A stretch of DNA of 64,000 nucleotides, taken from Nocardia sp. NBC_00508. Lineage in GTDB: Bacteria; Actinomycetota; Actinomycetes; Mycobacteriales; Mycobacteriaceae. Shown here piece by piece: positions 1-8,514 of the stretch. The stretch's first letter is position 1. Each line of letters opens with the position of its first letter. The translations under genes and the position numbers were made by a program. Below the pieces are notes generated by a model. That model made no database searches. It was given only the letters and a program-made list of their open reading frames with translations, and was not told the origin of the DNA. The stretch covers positions 4,402,001 through 4,466,000 of the forward strand of contig NZ_CP107852.1 in assembly GCF_036346875.1 (NCBI RefSeq). Reading direction: 5' to 3'.

Positions 1-2
1 TA

Positions 3-68
3 GAGAACCACTGGGTGGACATGCGTCCCAAGTCGCTTGTCGAGGCGATGTCCAACGAGGCGAACTGA
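3..68 (+). CDS. C-terminal end of an unrecognised protein (partial)
   Basis: A frame open from the window edge encodes about 21 residues ending MRPKSLVEAMSNEAN before TGA. The composition looks coding and no other frame here does. Nothing identifies the family, and the gene body lies outside the window. Confidence 0.35.
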   Translation, partial: ENHWVDMRPKSLVEAMSNEAN

Positions 69-143
69 CCAACTGAATACGCGGGGCGCGCTGGTCACAT
101 CCCCTCTGCCGACCGGCGCGCCCCGCCTTGTCCAGCCAGTTCT

Positions 144-1487
144 TCACGCCTTGACACGGGCGTCGATCGTCGTGTGGGCCTGTTGCCGCCACTCCGTAAC
201 TGCTCTCGTGCGCAGACCGCCCAGCGCAGCGTCGAACTGCTTGGCGCGCTTGGTGACGGTGAGGCCGACGTAGGTGCGCGCGTTGGTGAGCGCGCCGGTC
301 GCCACCGCGCAGGCTTCGTCCACCTCTCCGGAGGCCAGCAGCGCCGTGGCGTGTTCGAAGCGGACCAGGGCGGGTTCCATGGTCTCCGACGGGTCGTACA
401 GCGCCATCGCGTGCGCCGCCGCCGCGGCGGTCTCGTCGGCCCGGCCGAGGCGGGAATATCCGATCGCTTGATAAAAGGCGAGTTTCTCGGGTCGGAAAGA
501 GAAGATACCGACCGAAAGGTCTTCCGGCCCGACATCGTCCAATGCCGCGGCCGATCGCGTGATACAGCGCGCGAATTCATCGGCGTGACCGAGGCTGGCA
601 TGTGCGCGCGCGGCCATTCCCCACAACCATGCGGCAGCGGGGCCGTATGACGGATTTTCTTGCAAACGACCATCGAGAAGCTGCAAAACTTCCTTCGGTT
701 TATCGCTATAGGTCGGCAAATACGCGAGTCCGGCCAGGGCGATGTCTTCCGAATAGCGGTCGCCGATGTCCTGCGCGGCGTGGATCGCGGTGGCGTACCA
801 CATCCGCGCCTGACCGAAATGACCCTCGTTGAACAGGATCTCGCCGACCACGTTCGCCAGTCGGCCTGCGGTGCGCACCAGCCGGACCTGCTGATGGGTC
901 GGTTGCCGTTCGCCGAGGCAGCCGCGGACCAGGCGGAACTGCTCCAGGCCGGCATGCAGCAGTTCGTGCGGTGGCACCTGCACCACTCGCGTGCCGAGGA
1001 CCTCGGCAGACTGCTCCAGGAACACCAGTCGGCGCTCGCTGATCGACCCGGCGTCCAGAGTCGCGAGCATCCGCTCCGGTTCGTTCGCCACCAGGTCCGC
1101 CGCCTGGCCTGCCATGCCTGCGCCGATGCAGGCCAGCAGTTCTCGCCTTCTCACGTCGTCTTCCTCGACTTCCTTGTCGAGCCCGATTTCCCTACCGAGC
1201 TTGGTGTGCCTTTCGGGCGCCGGATCGGCGCTTTCGCGGTTGGAGACCGACTCCCGTCCCGCGGTGATCGCCCGCTCGAATCGGGTGACAACGGCTGAAT
1301 CGGCTTGCGATACAACCCTGTCGAGCAGTCGCTGGCTAGCGGCGTGCATTCGGGTCGTCCGGCCGTTCTCCCATAGGACCACGGTGCGCGGGGTGACGCC
1401 CACCAGACGTGCGAATTCGTAACGGCTTCGCTTCATCGCCGTGCGAAGCGCATGTACTGCTTCGCCCGTCCAGTCGACCTCCACCAT
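144..1487 (-). CDS. XRE-family regulator with TPR-like C-terminal region
   Basis: A 447-residue protein. Residues about 8-60 form a helix-turn-helix (motif FARLVGVTPRTVVLWENGR), and the rest is alpha-helical with TPR-like repeats, as in many actinobacterial XRE regulators of 400-450 residues. The DNA-binding role is inferred from the HTH; ligand and targets are unknown. The ATG at 1487 is supported by a GGAAG sequence 8 nt upstream. It is divergent from the two small ORFs beginning at 1745, which are plausible targets because XRE regulators of this kind often lie beside small accessory genes. A second regulator of the same build is at 22413-23735, but the two are not close copies. Confidence 0.85.
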   Translation of the reverse strand: MVEVDWTGEAVHALRTAMKRSRYEFARLVGVTPRTVVLWENGRTTRMHAASQRLLDRVVSQADSAVVTRFERAITAGRESVSNRESADPAPERHTKLGREIGLDKEVEEDDVRRRELLACIGAGMAGQAADLVANEPERMLATLDAGSISERRLVFLEQSAEVLGTRVVQVPPHELLHAGLEQFRLVRGCLGERQPTHQQVRLVRTAGRLANVVGEILFNEGHFGQARMWYATAIHAAQDIGDRYSEDIALAGLAYLPTYSDKPKEVLQLLDGRLQENPSYGPAAAWLWGMAARAHASLGHADEFARCITRSAAALDDVGPEDLSVGIFSFRPEKLAFYQAIGYSRLGRADETAAAAAHAMALYDPSETMEPALVRFEHATALLASGEVDEACAVATGALTNARTYVGLTVTKRAKQFDAALGGLRTRAVTEWRQQAHTTIDARVKA

Positions 1488-1744
1488 AGGTCTCGCTTCC
1501 TTGCTCCAGGACGATACAAACGGAAAGTACTCGCAATTACCGCATTAGGGACTGTTATCTACCGAATCGCAACGCGCACTGTTGAATCTGCATCCGGCAT
1601 CGGGGGTCACGCCCAAACCCTGTCGAGGGCGTCCATCGACCGGTACCCGGCGCACGGTCCCGGCACGGCCCGATCCATCCGTGTCGAGCGCGGTTCCGGC
1701 GGCGCCCTCTCGGTGCCGGGTGCACGCACTTGTGGAGGTGAGAG

Positions 1745-1933
1745 ATGGACGTGTTGCACTCTGATGTCCGGGAGCTGTGGCGGGTGCAAAGCCGCGACTG
1801 CACCCAGGAACCGTTCGGCCTGAGCTACGACCGCGCGCGGTTCATCCGCGCCGTCCATGCCGGGCACGGCGCGAGCTGCCGTCAGTACCTAGCCGCCTCG
1901 GCGTATTGTTTCCGGCAGGTCCCAGGCCAGTGA
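1745..1933 (+). CDS. Small hypothetical protein (62 aa)
   Basis: The ATG follows a strong GGAGGTG Shine-Dalgarno at 1734-1740. The product has no recognised domain, contains three Cys (residues about 19, 45 and 55) and is not hydrophobic. The next small ORF starts 7 nt after its stop, so the two are probably co-transcribed. It is divergent from the XRE gene. The support is the ribosome binding site and the arrangement, not a family match. Confidence 0.55.
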   Translation: MDVLHSDVRELWRVQSRDCTQEPFGLSYDRARFIRAVHAGHGASCRQYLAASAYCFRQVPGQ

Positions 1934-1939
1934 TCGGCC

Positions 1940-2206
1940 GTGGAACCGCTGCTGGGCATGCTCAGCGCATGCCTGCTGCTGGTGGCGCTGATCACCGCCG
2001 TCGGCTCCTGCCTTTCGCACGGCGGAGCCGAAGACGCGCACCAGCCCCCGGACCAGCCGTTCACCGTCGAACAAGCGCACCGCGTGATGCAGTGCCATCG
2101 CCCGTGCCGCGCCGACGCCTGCCCGCGTAAGCAGGCGGCGTTCCGCATCCTGGTCGCCTCCGGACGCGTCGTGCCCGACAATCGGGCCGACGGGTACTCG
2201 CGCTGA
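1940..2206 (+). CDS. Small membrane-anchored hypothetical protein (88 aa)
   Basis: GTG start. Residues about 4-23 form one hydrophobic segment (LGMLSACLLLVALITAVGSC) that would act as a signal anchor or lipobox-like N-terminus. A polar tail with a Cys-rich patch (MQCHRPCRADACP) follows. The 7-nt gap to the upstream 62-aa ORF suggests translational coupling. The family is not recognised. The C-terminal codons run into the 50-bp tandem repeat, so the natural 3' end may have been altered by that repeat. Confidence 0.5.
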   Translation: MEPLLGMLSACLLLVALITAVGSCLSHGGAEDAHQPPDQPFTVEQAHRVMQCHRPCRADACPRKQAAFRILVASGRVVPDNRADGYSR

Positions 2207-2219
2207 CCAGACGGGCGAT

Positions 2220-2319
2220 ATCGTCGAACCCGTTGTCGACCAAGGGCTTCGCGCGACCAGTCGAACGAAATCGTCGAACTCGTTGGCGGTCAACGGGTTT
2301 CGCGCGACCAATTCGGCAT
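2220..2319. repeat. Imperfect 50-bp tandem repeat (2 copies plus a partial)
   Basis: Copies start with ATCGTCGAAC at 2220 and ATCGTCGAACT at 2270 and share the segment TTCGCGCGACCA. A partial third copy (ACCAG then ACGGGCGAT) precedes at about 2205. It lies between the small ORFs and the first TetR gene. No gene is supported here. Confidence 0.6.
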
Positions 2320-2345
2320 TCCGCGCGGGATGTGCGACCGACGCC

Positions 2346-3593
2346 CTATTCTGCCGGTCGACCGAACAGGATGACCTGCATGAGGCAGATCACCCGCAGA
2401 CGGGAGCAGGCCGGGTCGTGCGAGCCGAAGCGCTCGCCCAGGTCTACTACCAGCGCCAGTGCGGCGTGCACGAGGAGGCGTGCTTCCGCGGCGGACAGCT
2501 CCGGACGCGCGGCCGCGAGCAGTTTGGCCCACTCGTCGACATTGAGCCGCTGGATATTGCGCAGCACGGTGCGCTCCTCCGGCGGCACGTTGCTGATCTC
2601 GGCGTAGTAGACGAAGGTCAGCTCGCGCTCGGCGAACGAGCCGGCCACGTACAGTTCGACCAGCGTGCTCAGCGCTTGCTCGGGGGTTGCGGCGGCCGCG
2701 ACGGCGGGGCCGATGGCGGCCGACACCCGATCGGCCGCTCGGCGGAACGCGGCGGCGAGGATATCGCCCTTGCCGCGGTAGAAGCGGTACACCGCCGAGG
2801 AGGCGGGCAGCCCCGCGGCGGCCGCGATGTCCTCGACACTGACGTTCGGATAGCCGCGCTGATGGAACAGTTCCACCGCGCGCACCAGCAGCAGTTCGTG
2901 TTTGAAGGTCAGCGGAATCTCGGTCGCCGCAATGGTTTCGGCTTCGGCGCCGCCGGGCGGCGGTAGCAGGCAATCGGCGATCGTGCGGCAGGCCGCGGTG
3001 AGCCGCAGGGTCAATGCGCGGACCGGAATCGAGACGTGGTGATCGCCGATGCTGCTGAGCGCGCTCAGCAAAGCCGCCGCGAGCACGGCGCGGTCGGCTT
3101 TGCTCAGCGCGGGCCTGGTATCGGCGAGCAGGGACATCAGCGCCGCGTTCACGCTCGCGAGTTGCTCGGACAGGGTGGCCGCGTCGGCGTCCTCGAGATA
3201 GCGCCGCTGCCAGCGCAGCAGCGCGGCGCTGCGCCGGTTGGCGATGGCGGCTGTGATCAGGGCGTCGAGTACCTGCTCGAGTCTGCGCTCGGCGGGCAGT
3301 TCGCCCGCGTCATCCGGCAGCCGGGCCGCCTCCTGGCTGACCGCGCCCAGCCGTAGCACTTCCTCGCGGAACAGCGCGTACTTGCTCGGGTAGTGGCGAT
3401 AGAGCGCGGCGGAGCTGATCTCCAGCCGCGAGGCGATGTCCTCCATGCTGACGCCGTGGTAGCCCAGCGCGCCGAATGCCTCGGCGGACGCCGCCGCGAT
3501 CTGGGCGCGTCGATCGCGCGGCCGGCGCCGGACCGCCCGTGCCGGATTCTCGCCCGCCGCCTTGCCCGCAGCGCGGCGTTCCTCGGCACCCAT
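2346..3593 (-). CDS. Double TetR-domain transcriptional regulator 1
   Basis: About 415 residues, twice the usual TetR length of about 200. The first HTH is near residues 30-80 (motif GYHGVSMEDIASRLEISSAA, then YRHYPSKYALF). The second complete HTH is near residues 230-280 (GYPNVSVEDIAAAAG, then VYRFYRGKGDILAAAF). The protein is therefore a tandem fusion of two TetR units and could act as an intramolecular pseudo-dimer; that is inference. The ATG at 3593 is preferred over an in-frame TTG at 3611, though neither has a clear Shine-Dalgarno. It lies directly downstream of a paralogue of the same design, so the pair arose by duplication. Ligand and targets are unknown; the next genes are for leucine and acetoacetate catabolism but are separately transcribed. 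Confidence 0.85.
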   Translation of the reverse strand: MGAEERRAAGKAAGENPARAVRRRPRDRRAQIAAASAEAFGALGYHGVSMEDIASRLEISSAALYRHYPSKYALFREEVLRLGAVSQEAARLPDDAGELPAERRLEQVLDALITAAIANRRSAALLRWQRRYLEDADAATLSEQLASVNAALMSLLADTRPALSKADRAVLAAALLSALSSIGDHHVSIPVRALTLRLTAACRTIADCLLPPPGGAEAETIAATEIPLTFKHELLLVRAVELFHQRGYPNVSVEDIAAAAGLPASSAVYRFYRGKGDILAAAFRRAADRVSAAIGPAVAAAATPEQALSTLVELYVAGSFAERELTFVYYAEISNVPPEERTVLRNIQRLNVDEWAKLLAAARPELSAAEARLLVHAALALVVDLGERFGSHDPACSRLRVICLMQVILFGRPAE

Positions 3594-3823
3594 GCCGCGA
3601 TGGTAGCCCAATCGGTCATTTGTCTCAGCGATGTTTCCCCATCTCGGGAAGCGCTGAATGAGAGGTCACAACCAGTATGGAAAGCGTTGATTATCTACTG
3701 ATATAGGTAGATCTAGCAGCGAACTGTGACTAACATAAACTTCCGTTTGGTTGCGCTGGAGCAGGGTTCGGGCGCAGGCCGTGCCGACCGTTTCCGGTAC
3801 CGGGGTGGTGCCTACGGCAATCG

Positions 3824-5074
3824 CTACTGTGCGGGGCGACCGAAGAGCACCAGCTGCATCAGCAGGCGCACCCGATCCTGAGCTGCGAGTGGCTCGTTGC
3901 CGAAGGCGCGGCCGAGATCGACGACCACCGCGAAGGCCGCGTGGACCAGAATGCGGGCCTCGGCCGGCGTGAGTTCGGTGCGCACCTCGCGCAGCAGCCG
4001 GGCCCACTCCTCGACACTGAGCCGCTGGATATTGCGCAGCACGGTGCGTTCCTCGGCCGGAACATGTTGGAATTCCGTGTAATACACGAAGGTGAGGGCG
4101 CGCTCGGCGAACGAGCCCGCGACGTACTTCGTGATCAACGCGGTGAGTGCGTCCTCGGAATCGCCTGCCGCCGCGACGGCCGGGCCGATGGCGCCGGAAA
4201 CCCGTTCGGCGGCGCGGCGGAACGCGGCGGCCAGGATGTCGCTCTTACCGCGATAGAACCGGTACACCGCGGAGGCGGCCGAAAGCCCTGCGGCGGTGGC
4301 GATGTCCTCCACGCTGACGTTCGGGTACCCGCGCTCGTGGAACAGCTCGACCGCTTTGCGCAGCAGCAGTTCGTGTTTGAACGAATCCGGGATCTCCACC
4401 ACCGCCACCGGCTCGACCGGACGTTCGGCGGGCAGCTCCGCGTGCGCGATCGACCAGCACGCCGAATGCAGCAGGCGGGCAAGAGCTTTCGCGGGAAGGC
4501 CGGCGTGGTGGTCGGCGATGCTGGTGATCGCGCTGAGCAATGCCGCGCGCAGCACCCGCAGATCGTCATCGGTGGTCTTCGGGCGCAGCGCGGCCAGTTC
4601 GCTGCCCAGGGCGTCGAGTACCGCGGCCTGCTGCTCGTCGAGCGTCGTCTCGTCTGCGGGTTCGAGGTATCTCCCCTCCCAGCGCACCAGGGTGACGGTG
4701 GGGCGGTTCTCGATCGTGACGGCGATGAGCGCGTCGAGCACGTGCCGCAGCCGCTGCTCGGCGGGCCAGTCCGCCGCCTCGTCGGGCAGCTCGACCGATT
4801 CGGTCATCGCCCGGCCCACCCGCAGCAATTCCTCCCGGAACAGCGCGTACTTGCTCGGATAGTGCCGATACAGGGCCGCGGAGCTGATCCCGAGGCCGGA
4901 GGCGATGTCGTCCATGCTCACGCCGTGGTAGCCGAGTGCGCCGAACGCCGCGGCCGAGGCCGCCGCGATCTGGGCCCGGCGATTCTTCGGCCTCCGCCGG
5001 ACCTCTCGAGGTGCCGAGTCGCCGCTGCTCGCCTTCCGCGCCGTACGGCGATTGTCGACACTCATGACGAACAT
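3824..5074 (-). CDS. Double TetR-domain transcriptional regulator 2
   Basis: 416 residues and a clear paralogue of the neighbour at 2346-3593, with the same two HTH units (GYHGVSMDDIASGLGISSAA near residue 50, GYPNVSVEDIATAAG near residue 245) and near-identical stretches such as ERTVLRNIQRL. An alternative ATG is three codons downstream at 5065. A gap of about 230 bp separates the two paralogues, so they may have their own promoters. The intervening and upstream DNA shows no recognised gene. Function beyond DNA binding cannot be inferred. Confidence 0.85.
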   Translation of the reverse strand: MFVMSVDNRRTARKASSGDSAPREVRRRPKNRRAQIAAASAAAFGALGYHGVSMDDIASGLGISSAALYRHYPSKYALFREELLRVGRAMTESVELPDEAADWPAEQRLRHVLDALIAVTIENRPTVTLVRWEGRYLEPADETTLDEQQAAVLDALGSELAALRPKTTDDDLRVLRAALLSAITSIADHHAGLPAKALARLLHSACWSIAHAELPAERPVEPVAVVEIPDSFKHELLLRKAVELFHERGYPNVSVEDIATAAGLSAASAVYRFYRGKSDILAAAFRRAAERVSGAIGPAVAAAGDSEDALTALITKYVAGSFAERALTFVYYTEFQHVPAEERTVLRNIQRLSVEEWARLLREVRTELTPAEARILVHAAFAVVVDLGRAFGNEPLAAQDRVRLLMQLVLFGRPAQ

Positions 5075-5253
5075 CGTAACGACCTGGTGCTATGTGCCGT
5101 CTCGCGATCTCATGCGATAGGGCTACGGGATGAGCGGCGGGACATCGCGGCGGTGACCAGGCAACCTCATGTCTGGGTCGTGCCACCGGGCAGCCTCGGC
5201 TAGGGGCAGCCTCACTGGGCCCACGTTGTCGAAGCGCTTATCGACATACCCGA

Positions 5254-7191
5254 TCACCGTCGCCGGGCTGCGTACCAGTCGAGCAGGTCGGGGTCGTCGA
5301 CGGCGGTGCGCTCGACGACGCGAGCCGGGTCGGCGCCCTGGAACAATTTCTTGATCGGCACCTCCAGCTTCTTGCCGGTGCGGGTGTGCGGGATGCCGGG
5401 GGCGAGGATGATCTCGTCGGGGACGTGGCGTGGGGACACCTCGGTGCGGATGGTGTTGTTGATGCGTGCCTTCAGGTCGTCGGTGAGTTCGGCGCCGGGG
5501 GCGAGCACGACGAACAGTGGCATCCAGTACCCGCCGTCGGGCTGCTCGGCGCCGATCACCAGGGCCTCGGCGATCTCCGGCAGCCGCTCGACGGACTGGT
5601 AGATGTCCGCGCTGCCCATCCGGATGCCGTGCCGGTTGAGCGTGGAGTCGGAGCGGCCGTGCACGATCACGCTGTGGTGGTCGGTGATGGTGATCCAGTC
5701 GCCATGCCGCCAGACGCCGGGGAACATGTCGAAATACGCGTCGTGATAACGCTTTCCGTCGTCGTCGCGCCAGAAGCGGACCGGCATGGACGGCATCGGC
5801 TCGGTGACGACGAGCTCGCCGACCTCGCCCTGCACCGGCTGCCCCGCCGGGTCATAGGCGTCCAGCGCCACGCCGAGGTAGGGCGCCGAAAGCTCACCCG
5901 GCCACACCGGCACGGTGCGCACACCGCCGATGAACGCCGACACCACGTCGGTGCCGCCGCTGATCGAGGAGACCTGCACGTGGTCGCCGACGTTCTCGCC
6001 CAGCCACAGCGCCGAGGAGGTGGGCAGTGCGGAGCCGGTGATGCCGACCGTGCGCAACGTCGACAGGTCGTGGTCGGTGCGCGGCACGGAGCCCGCTTTG
6101 ATGCAGGCCAGCACATAGCCGGGACTGGTGCCCAGCACGGTGGCGCCCACTTCGGCGGCGATGCGCCAGAGCGTGTCGGGAGCGGGATGGGTGGGGCTGC
6201 CGTCATAACAGACGATCGTCGCCCCGGCCAGCAGGCCGGCGATCTGGAAGTTCCACATCATCCAGCTGGGGCTGGTGTACCAGAAGAACGTGTCCTCTGG
6301 ACCGATATCCGATTGCAGGGCAACGGCTTTGAGGTGTTCGAGCAGCACGCCGCCGTGGCCGTGCACGATGCCCTTGGGCAGGCCGGTCGTGCCGGAGGAG
6401 AACACGATCCACAGCGGATGGTCGAAATCGACGGACTCCGTGGTGATCACCGGGGGCGCGGCCGCTGTGGTGGTGACCGCTTCGCGCCACGGCATCGCGT
6501 CCGGTACGCGGAGCCCGAGCCGGGGGATCGCGATCGTGCCCTTCAGCGAGTCCAGCCCCGCACGCAAGGCGGCGATGTCGGCGCGTTTATCGTGTGTCTT
6601 GCCGCCGAAACGGTAGCCGTCGGCGGTGACCAGCACGGTGGGTTCCAGCTGGCCGAGCCGGTCCAGCGCCGCCTTCGGCGAGTAGTCCTGACCGCAGGCA
6701 CTCCAGATCGCGCCGATGCTCGCGGTGGCCAGGAACGCGACCACCGCCTCCGGGATGTTCGGCAGGTATCCCACCACCCGGTCGCCGGGCCGCACGCCGA
6801 GCGAGCGCAGCGTACGGGCCAAAGTGGCAGTGTCGTCGATCAATTCGGCCCAGGACACCTCGCGAATCGGACCGTCCTCGCTGATCGCCTTGATCGCGGG
6901 CCGGTCGGTGCGCAGCTGGCGGATCACCTGGTCGACATAGTTGAGCCGGGTGCCGGGGAACCACCGCGCGCCCGGCATCTCGGTGTCGGCCAGCACCTCG
7001 CCGGCGACCTCGCCGAGTTCGAAGTAGTCCCACAACGCGTGCCAGAAGCCGGGGAGATCCGTGATCGACCACTGCCACAGTTCGCGGTAGTCCGCTGGCC
7101 GCACCCCGGTGCGCTCCGCGACGAATCGCGCGAAGTCGGTGATCCTGGCCGCAGCGATGTCTTGTTCGGTTGGCATCCATTGTGGTTGCAT
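5254..7191 (-). CDS. aacS: Acetoacetyl-CoA synthetase
   Basis: A 645-residue acyl-adenylate-forming enzyme converting acetoacetate, ATP and CoA to acetoacetyl-CoA. The N-terminal cap (FWHALWDYFEL, then GARWFPGTRLNYVD) is typical of acetoacetyl-CoA synthetases. The P-loop-like motif FSSGTTGLPKGIVHGHGG lies near residue 270, and the C-terminal catalytic lysine region reads HTRTGKKLEVPIKKL. Length fits the family (about 640-660). The ATG at 7191 is chosen because GAGGAGG lies just upstream; the frame stays open further upstream without a better start. It is the last gene of the leucine-type operon and begins 31 nt after the CitE-like gene, so it probably re-activates the acetoacetate released by that lyase. 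Cytosolic. Confidence 0.92.
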   Translation of the reverse strand: MQPQWMPTEQDIAAARITDFARFVAERTGVRPADYRELWQWSITDLPGFWHALWDYFELGEVAGEVLADTEMPGARWFPGTRLNYVDQVIRQLRTDRPAIKAISEDGPIREVSWAELIDDTATLARTLRSLGVRPGDRVVGYLPNIPEAVVAFLATASIGAIWSACGQDYSPKAALDRLGQLEPTVLVTADGYRFGGKTHDKRADIAALRAGLDSLKGTIAIPRLGLRVPDAMPWREAVTTTAAAPPVITTESVDFDHPLWIVFSSGTTGLPKGIVHGHGGVLLEHLKAVALQSDIGPEDTFFWYTSPSWMMWNFQIAGLLAGATIVCYDGSPTHPAPDTLWRIAAEVGATVLGTSPGYVLACIKAGSVPRTDHDLSTLRTVGITGSALPTSSALWLGENVGDHVQVSSISGGTDVVSAFIGGVRTVPVWPGELSAPYLGVALDAYDPAGQPVQGEVGELVVTEPMPSMPVRFWRDDDGKRYHDAYFDMFPGVWRHGDWITITDHHSVIVHGRSDSTLNRHGIRMGSADIYQSVERLPEIAEALVIGAEQPDGGYWMPLFVVLAPGAELTDDLKARINNTIRTEVSPRHVPDEIILAPGIPHTRTGKKLEVPIKKLFQGADPARVVERTAVDDPDLLDWYAARRR

Positions 7192-7222
7192 CGCGGTCCT
7201 CCTCGCTGTGGAAACTCGGTGC

Positions 7223-8035
7223 TCAGGCGCGGCCGGCGCGTCGCACGATCTGCTCGGCATGCCGGAGCACGGGGGCATCGACCATCCTGCCCTCGAAGGC
7301 GAACACGCCGCGGTGCTTCGGCGCCTCCGCGAGCACCCGCCGGGCCCACGCGGTGTCGTCCTCCGACGGTGCGTAGGCCGCCCGCAGCACCGGCACCTGG
7401 CTCGGGTGGATCGCGACCTTGGCGTCGAAGCCGACCGCGACCGCGTCCTCGGCTTCCGCGCGCAGACCGTCCAGATCGCGAATATCCAGGTAGACCGAGT
7501 CCAACGCCAGCTTTCCGTACGCTTTGGCCGCCAGCAGCGCGGTGGATCGGACGTGCCGGGCGACGTCGCGGTAGCCGCCGCCGGCGTGCCTGCTCGCGGT
7601 CCCGCCCAGCGCCGCAACCAGATCCTCCGCGCCCCACATGACACCGATCGCGTTGCGCGCAGGCACCGCCTGGCCGAGCGCGAGCGCGCCGAGCGGCGAC
7701 TCGATCAGCGCGATCACTTCGTAGTCCGGCAGCGCCGTGATCTGTTCGGCGGATTCGCATTTCGGCAGCATGATCCGGCGATAGCCGGTGGCGGCCAGCG
7801 CCGCCAGATCGAGGTCGTGCTCGTCGGTGCCGGCCGCGTTGACCCGCACCACCGTGGTCTCGGGGTCCAATGGGGTGTCGACCAGCGCCGTGCGCGCCGC
7901 CGCTTTGTCGTGGGCGGCGACACCGTCCTCCAGGTCGAGGATCACCACGTCGGCCGCGGCGGCGGCCTTCGCGTAACGCTCCGGGCGATCCGCCGGGCAG
8001 AACAACCAGGCCGGACCCGCCATCTGCCAGCTCAT
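7223..8035 (-). CDS. CitE-like (HpcH/HpaI family) lyase, probable HMG-CoA lyase of leucine catabolism
   Basis: 270 residues with the HpcH/HpaI-CitE TIM-barrel signature: the metal-binding region VVILDLEDGVAAHDK, the substrate region IALIESPLGAL, the acidic GAEDL and the late motif VAIHPSQVPV. In M. tuberculosis the syntenic protein Rv2498c, annotated citE, has been reported as an (R)-specific HMG-CoA lyase. By position I infer the same reaction here, HMG-CoA to acetoacetate plus acetyl-CoA. The ATG overlaps the MaoC stop codon in an ATGA arrangement, so the two are translationally coupled. An alternative is cleavage of citramalyl-CoA or another beta-hydroxyacyl-CoA. Confidence 0.85.
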   Translation of the reverse strand: MSWQMAGPAWLFCPADRPERYAKAAAAADVVILDLEDGVAAHDKAAARTALVDTPLDPETTVVRVNAAGTDEHDLDLAALAATGYRRIMLPKCESAEQITALPDYEVIALIESPLGALALGQAVPARNAIGVMWGAEDLVAALGGTASRHAGGGYRDVARHVRSTALLAAKAYGKLALDSVYLDIRDLDGLRAEAEDAVAVGFDAKVAIHPSQVPVLRAAYAPSEDDTAWARRVLAEAPKHRGVFAFEGRMVDAPVLRHAEQIVRRAGRA

Positions 8036-8514
8036 GGCTGCTCCGGGGCTTTGCGGACCAGCGTCTTGCGTACCGCGGTGGCGACGATGTCGCCGTGCTG
8101 GTTGCGTGCCGTGTGTGCGAAGGTGACGATGCCCTCGCCGGGGCGGCTCTTCGACTCGCGCTTGTCGGTGACCACGGTTTCGGCGTACATGGTGTCGCCG
8201 TGGAACAGCGGCTTGGGGAACGCGATCTCCGAGAAGCCGAGGTTGGCCACGATGGTGCCCTGGGTCAGCTGCGCCACCGAGAGCCCGACCAGGGTGGACA
8301 GCGTGAACATCGAATTCACCAGCCGCTGGTTGAACGGGGGCAGCTGCTCGCTGAACGCCGCGTCCAGGTGCAATGCCTGGGTGTTCATGGTCAGCGTGGT
8401 GAACAGGACGTTGTCCGCCTCGGTGATGGTCCGGCCGGGCCGGTGCTCGTAGACCACCTCGGTGTCGAACTCCTCGAACCAGAGTCCGCGCTGCACCACC
8501 GCGCGCCGGGTCAC
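8032..8514 (-). CDS. MaoC-type hydratase, probable 3-methylglutaconyl-CoA hydratase
   Basis: 160 residues with a GTG start at 8514, whose first bases overlap the stop of the acyl-CoA dehydrogenase gene. It is a single hot-dog-fold MaoC domain: TITEADNVLFTTLTMNTQALHLD matches the hydratase-2 motif region, and FPKPLFHGDTMYAET follows. It would hydrate an enoyl-CoA. Its place between the carboxylase/dehydrogenase genes and the CitE-like lyase matches Rv2499c and points to 3-methylglutaconyl-CoA. The end overlaps the lyase start by 4 nt. Confidence 0.85.
   Translation of the reverse strand: MTRRAVVQRGLWFEEFDTEVVYEHRPGRTITEADNVLFTTLTMNTQALHLDAAFSEQLPPFNQRLVNSMFTLSTLVGLSVAQLTQGTIVANLGFSEIAFPKPLFHGDTMYAETVVTDKRESKSRPGEGIVTFAHTARNQHGDIVATAVRKTLVRKAPEQP

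Noticed and set aside
5386..7641. Plus-strand 751-codon frame opposite acetoacetyl-CoA synthetase
   Set aside because: Shadow frame of low complexity with no domain; the minus strand carries the real gene.
7192..7644. Longer N-terminus for acetoacetyl-CoA synthetase
   Set aside because: The upstream part of the frame is antisense-like Arg/Ser-rich sequence overlapping the CitE-like gene, while ATG 7191 has a strong ribosome site and fits family length.
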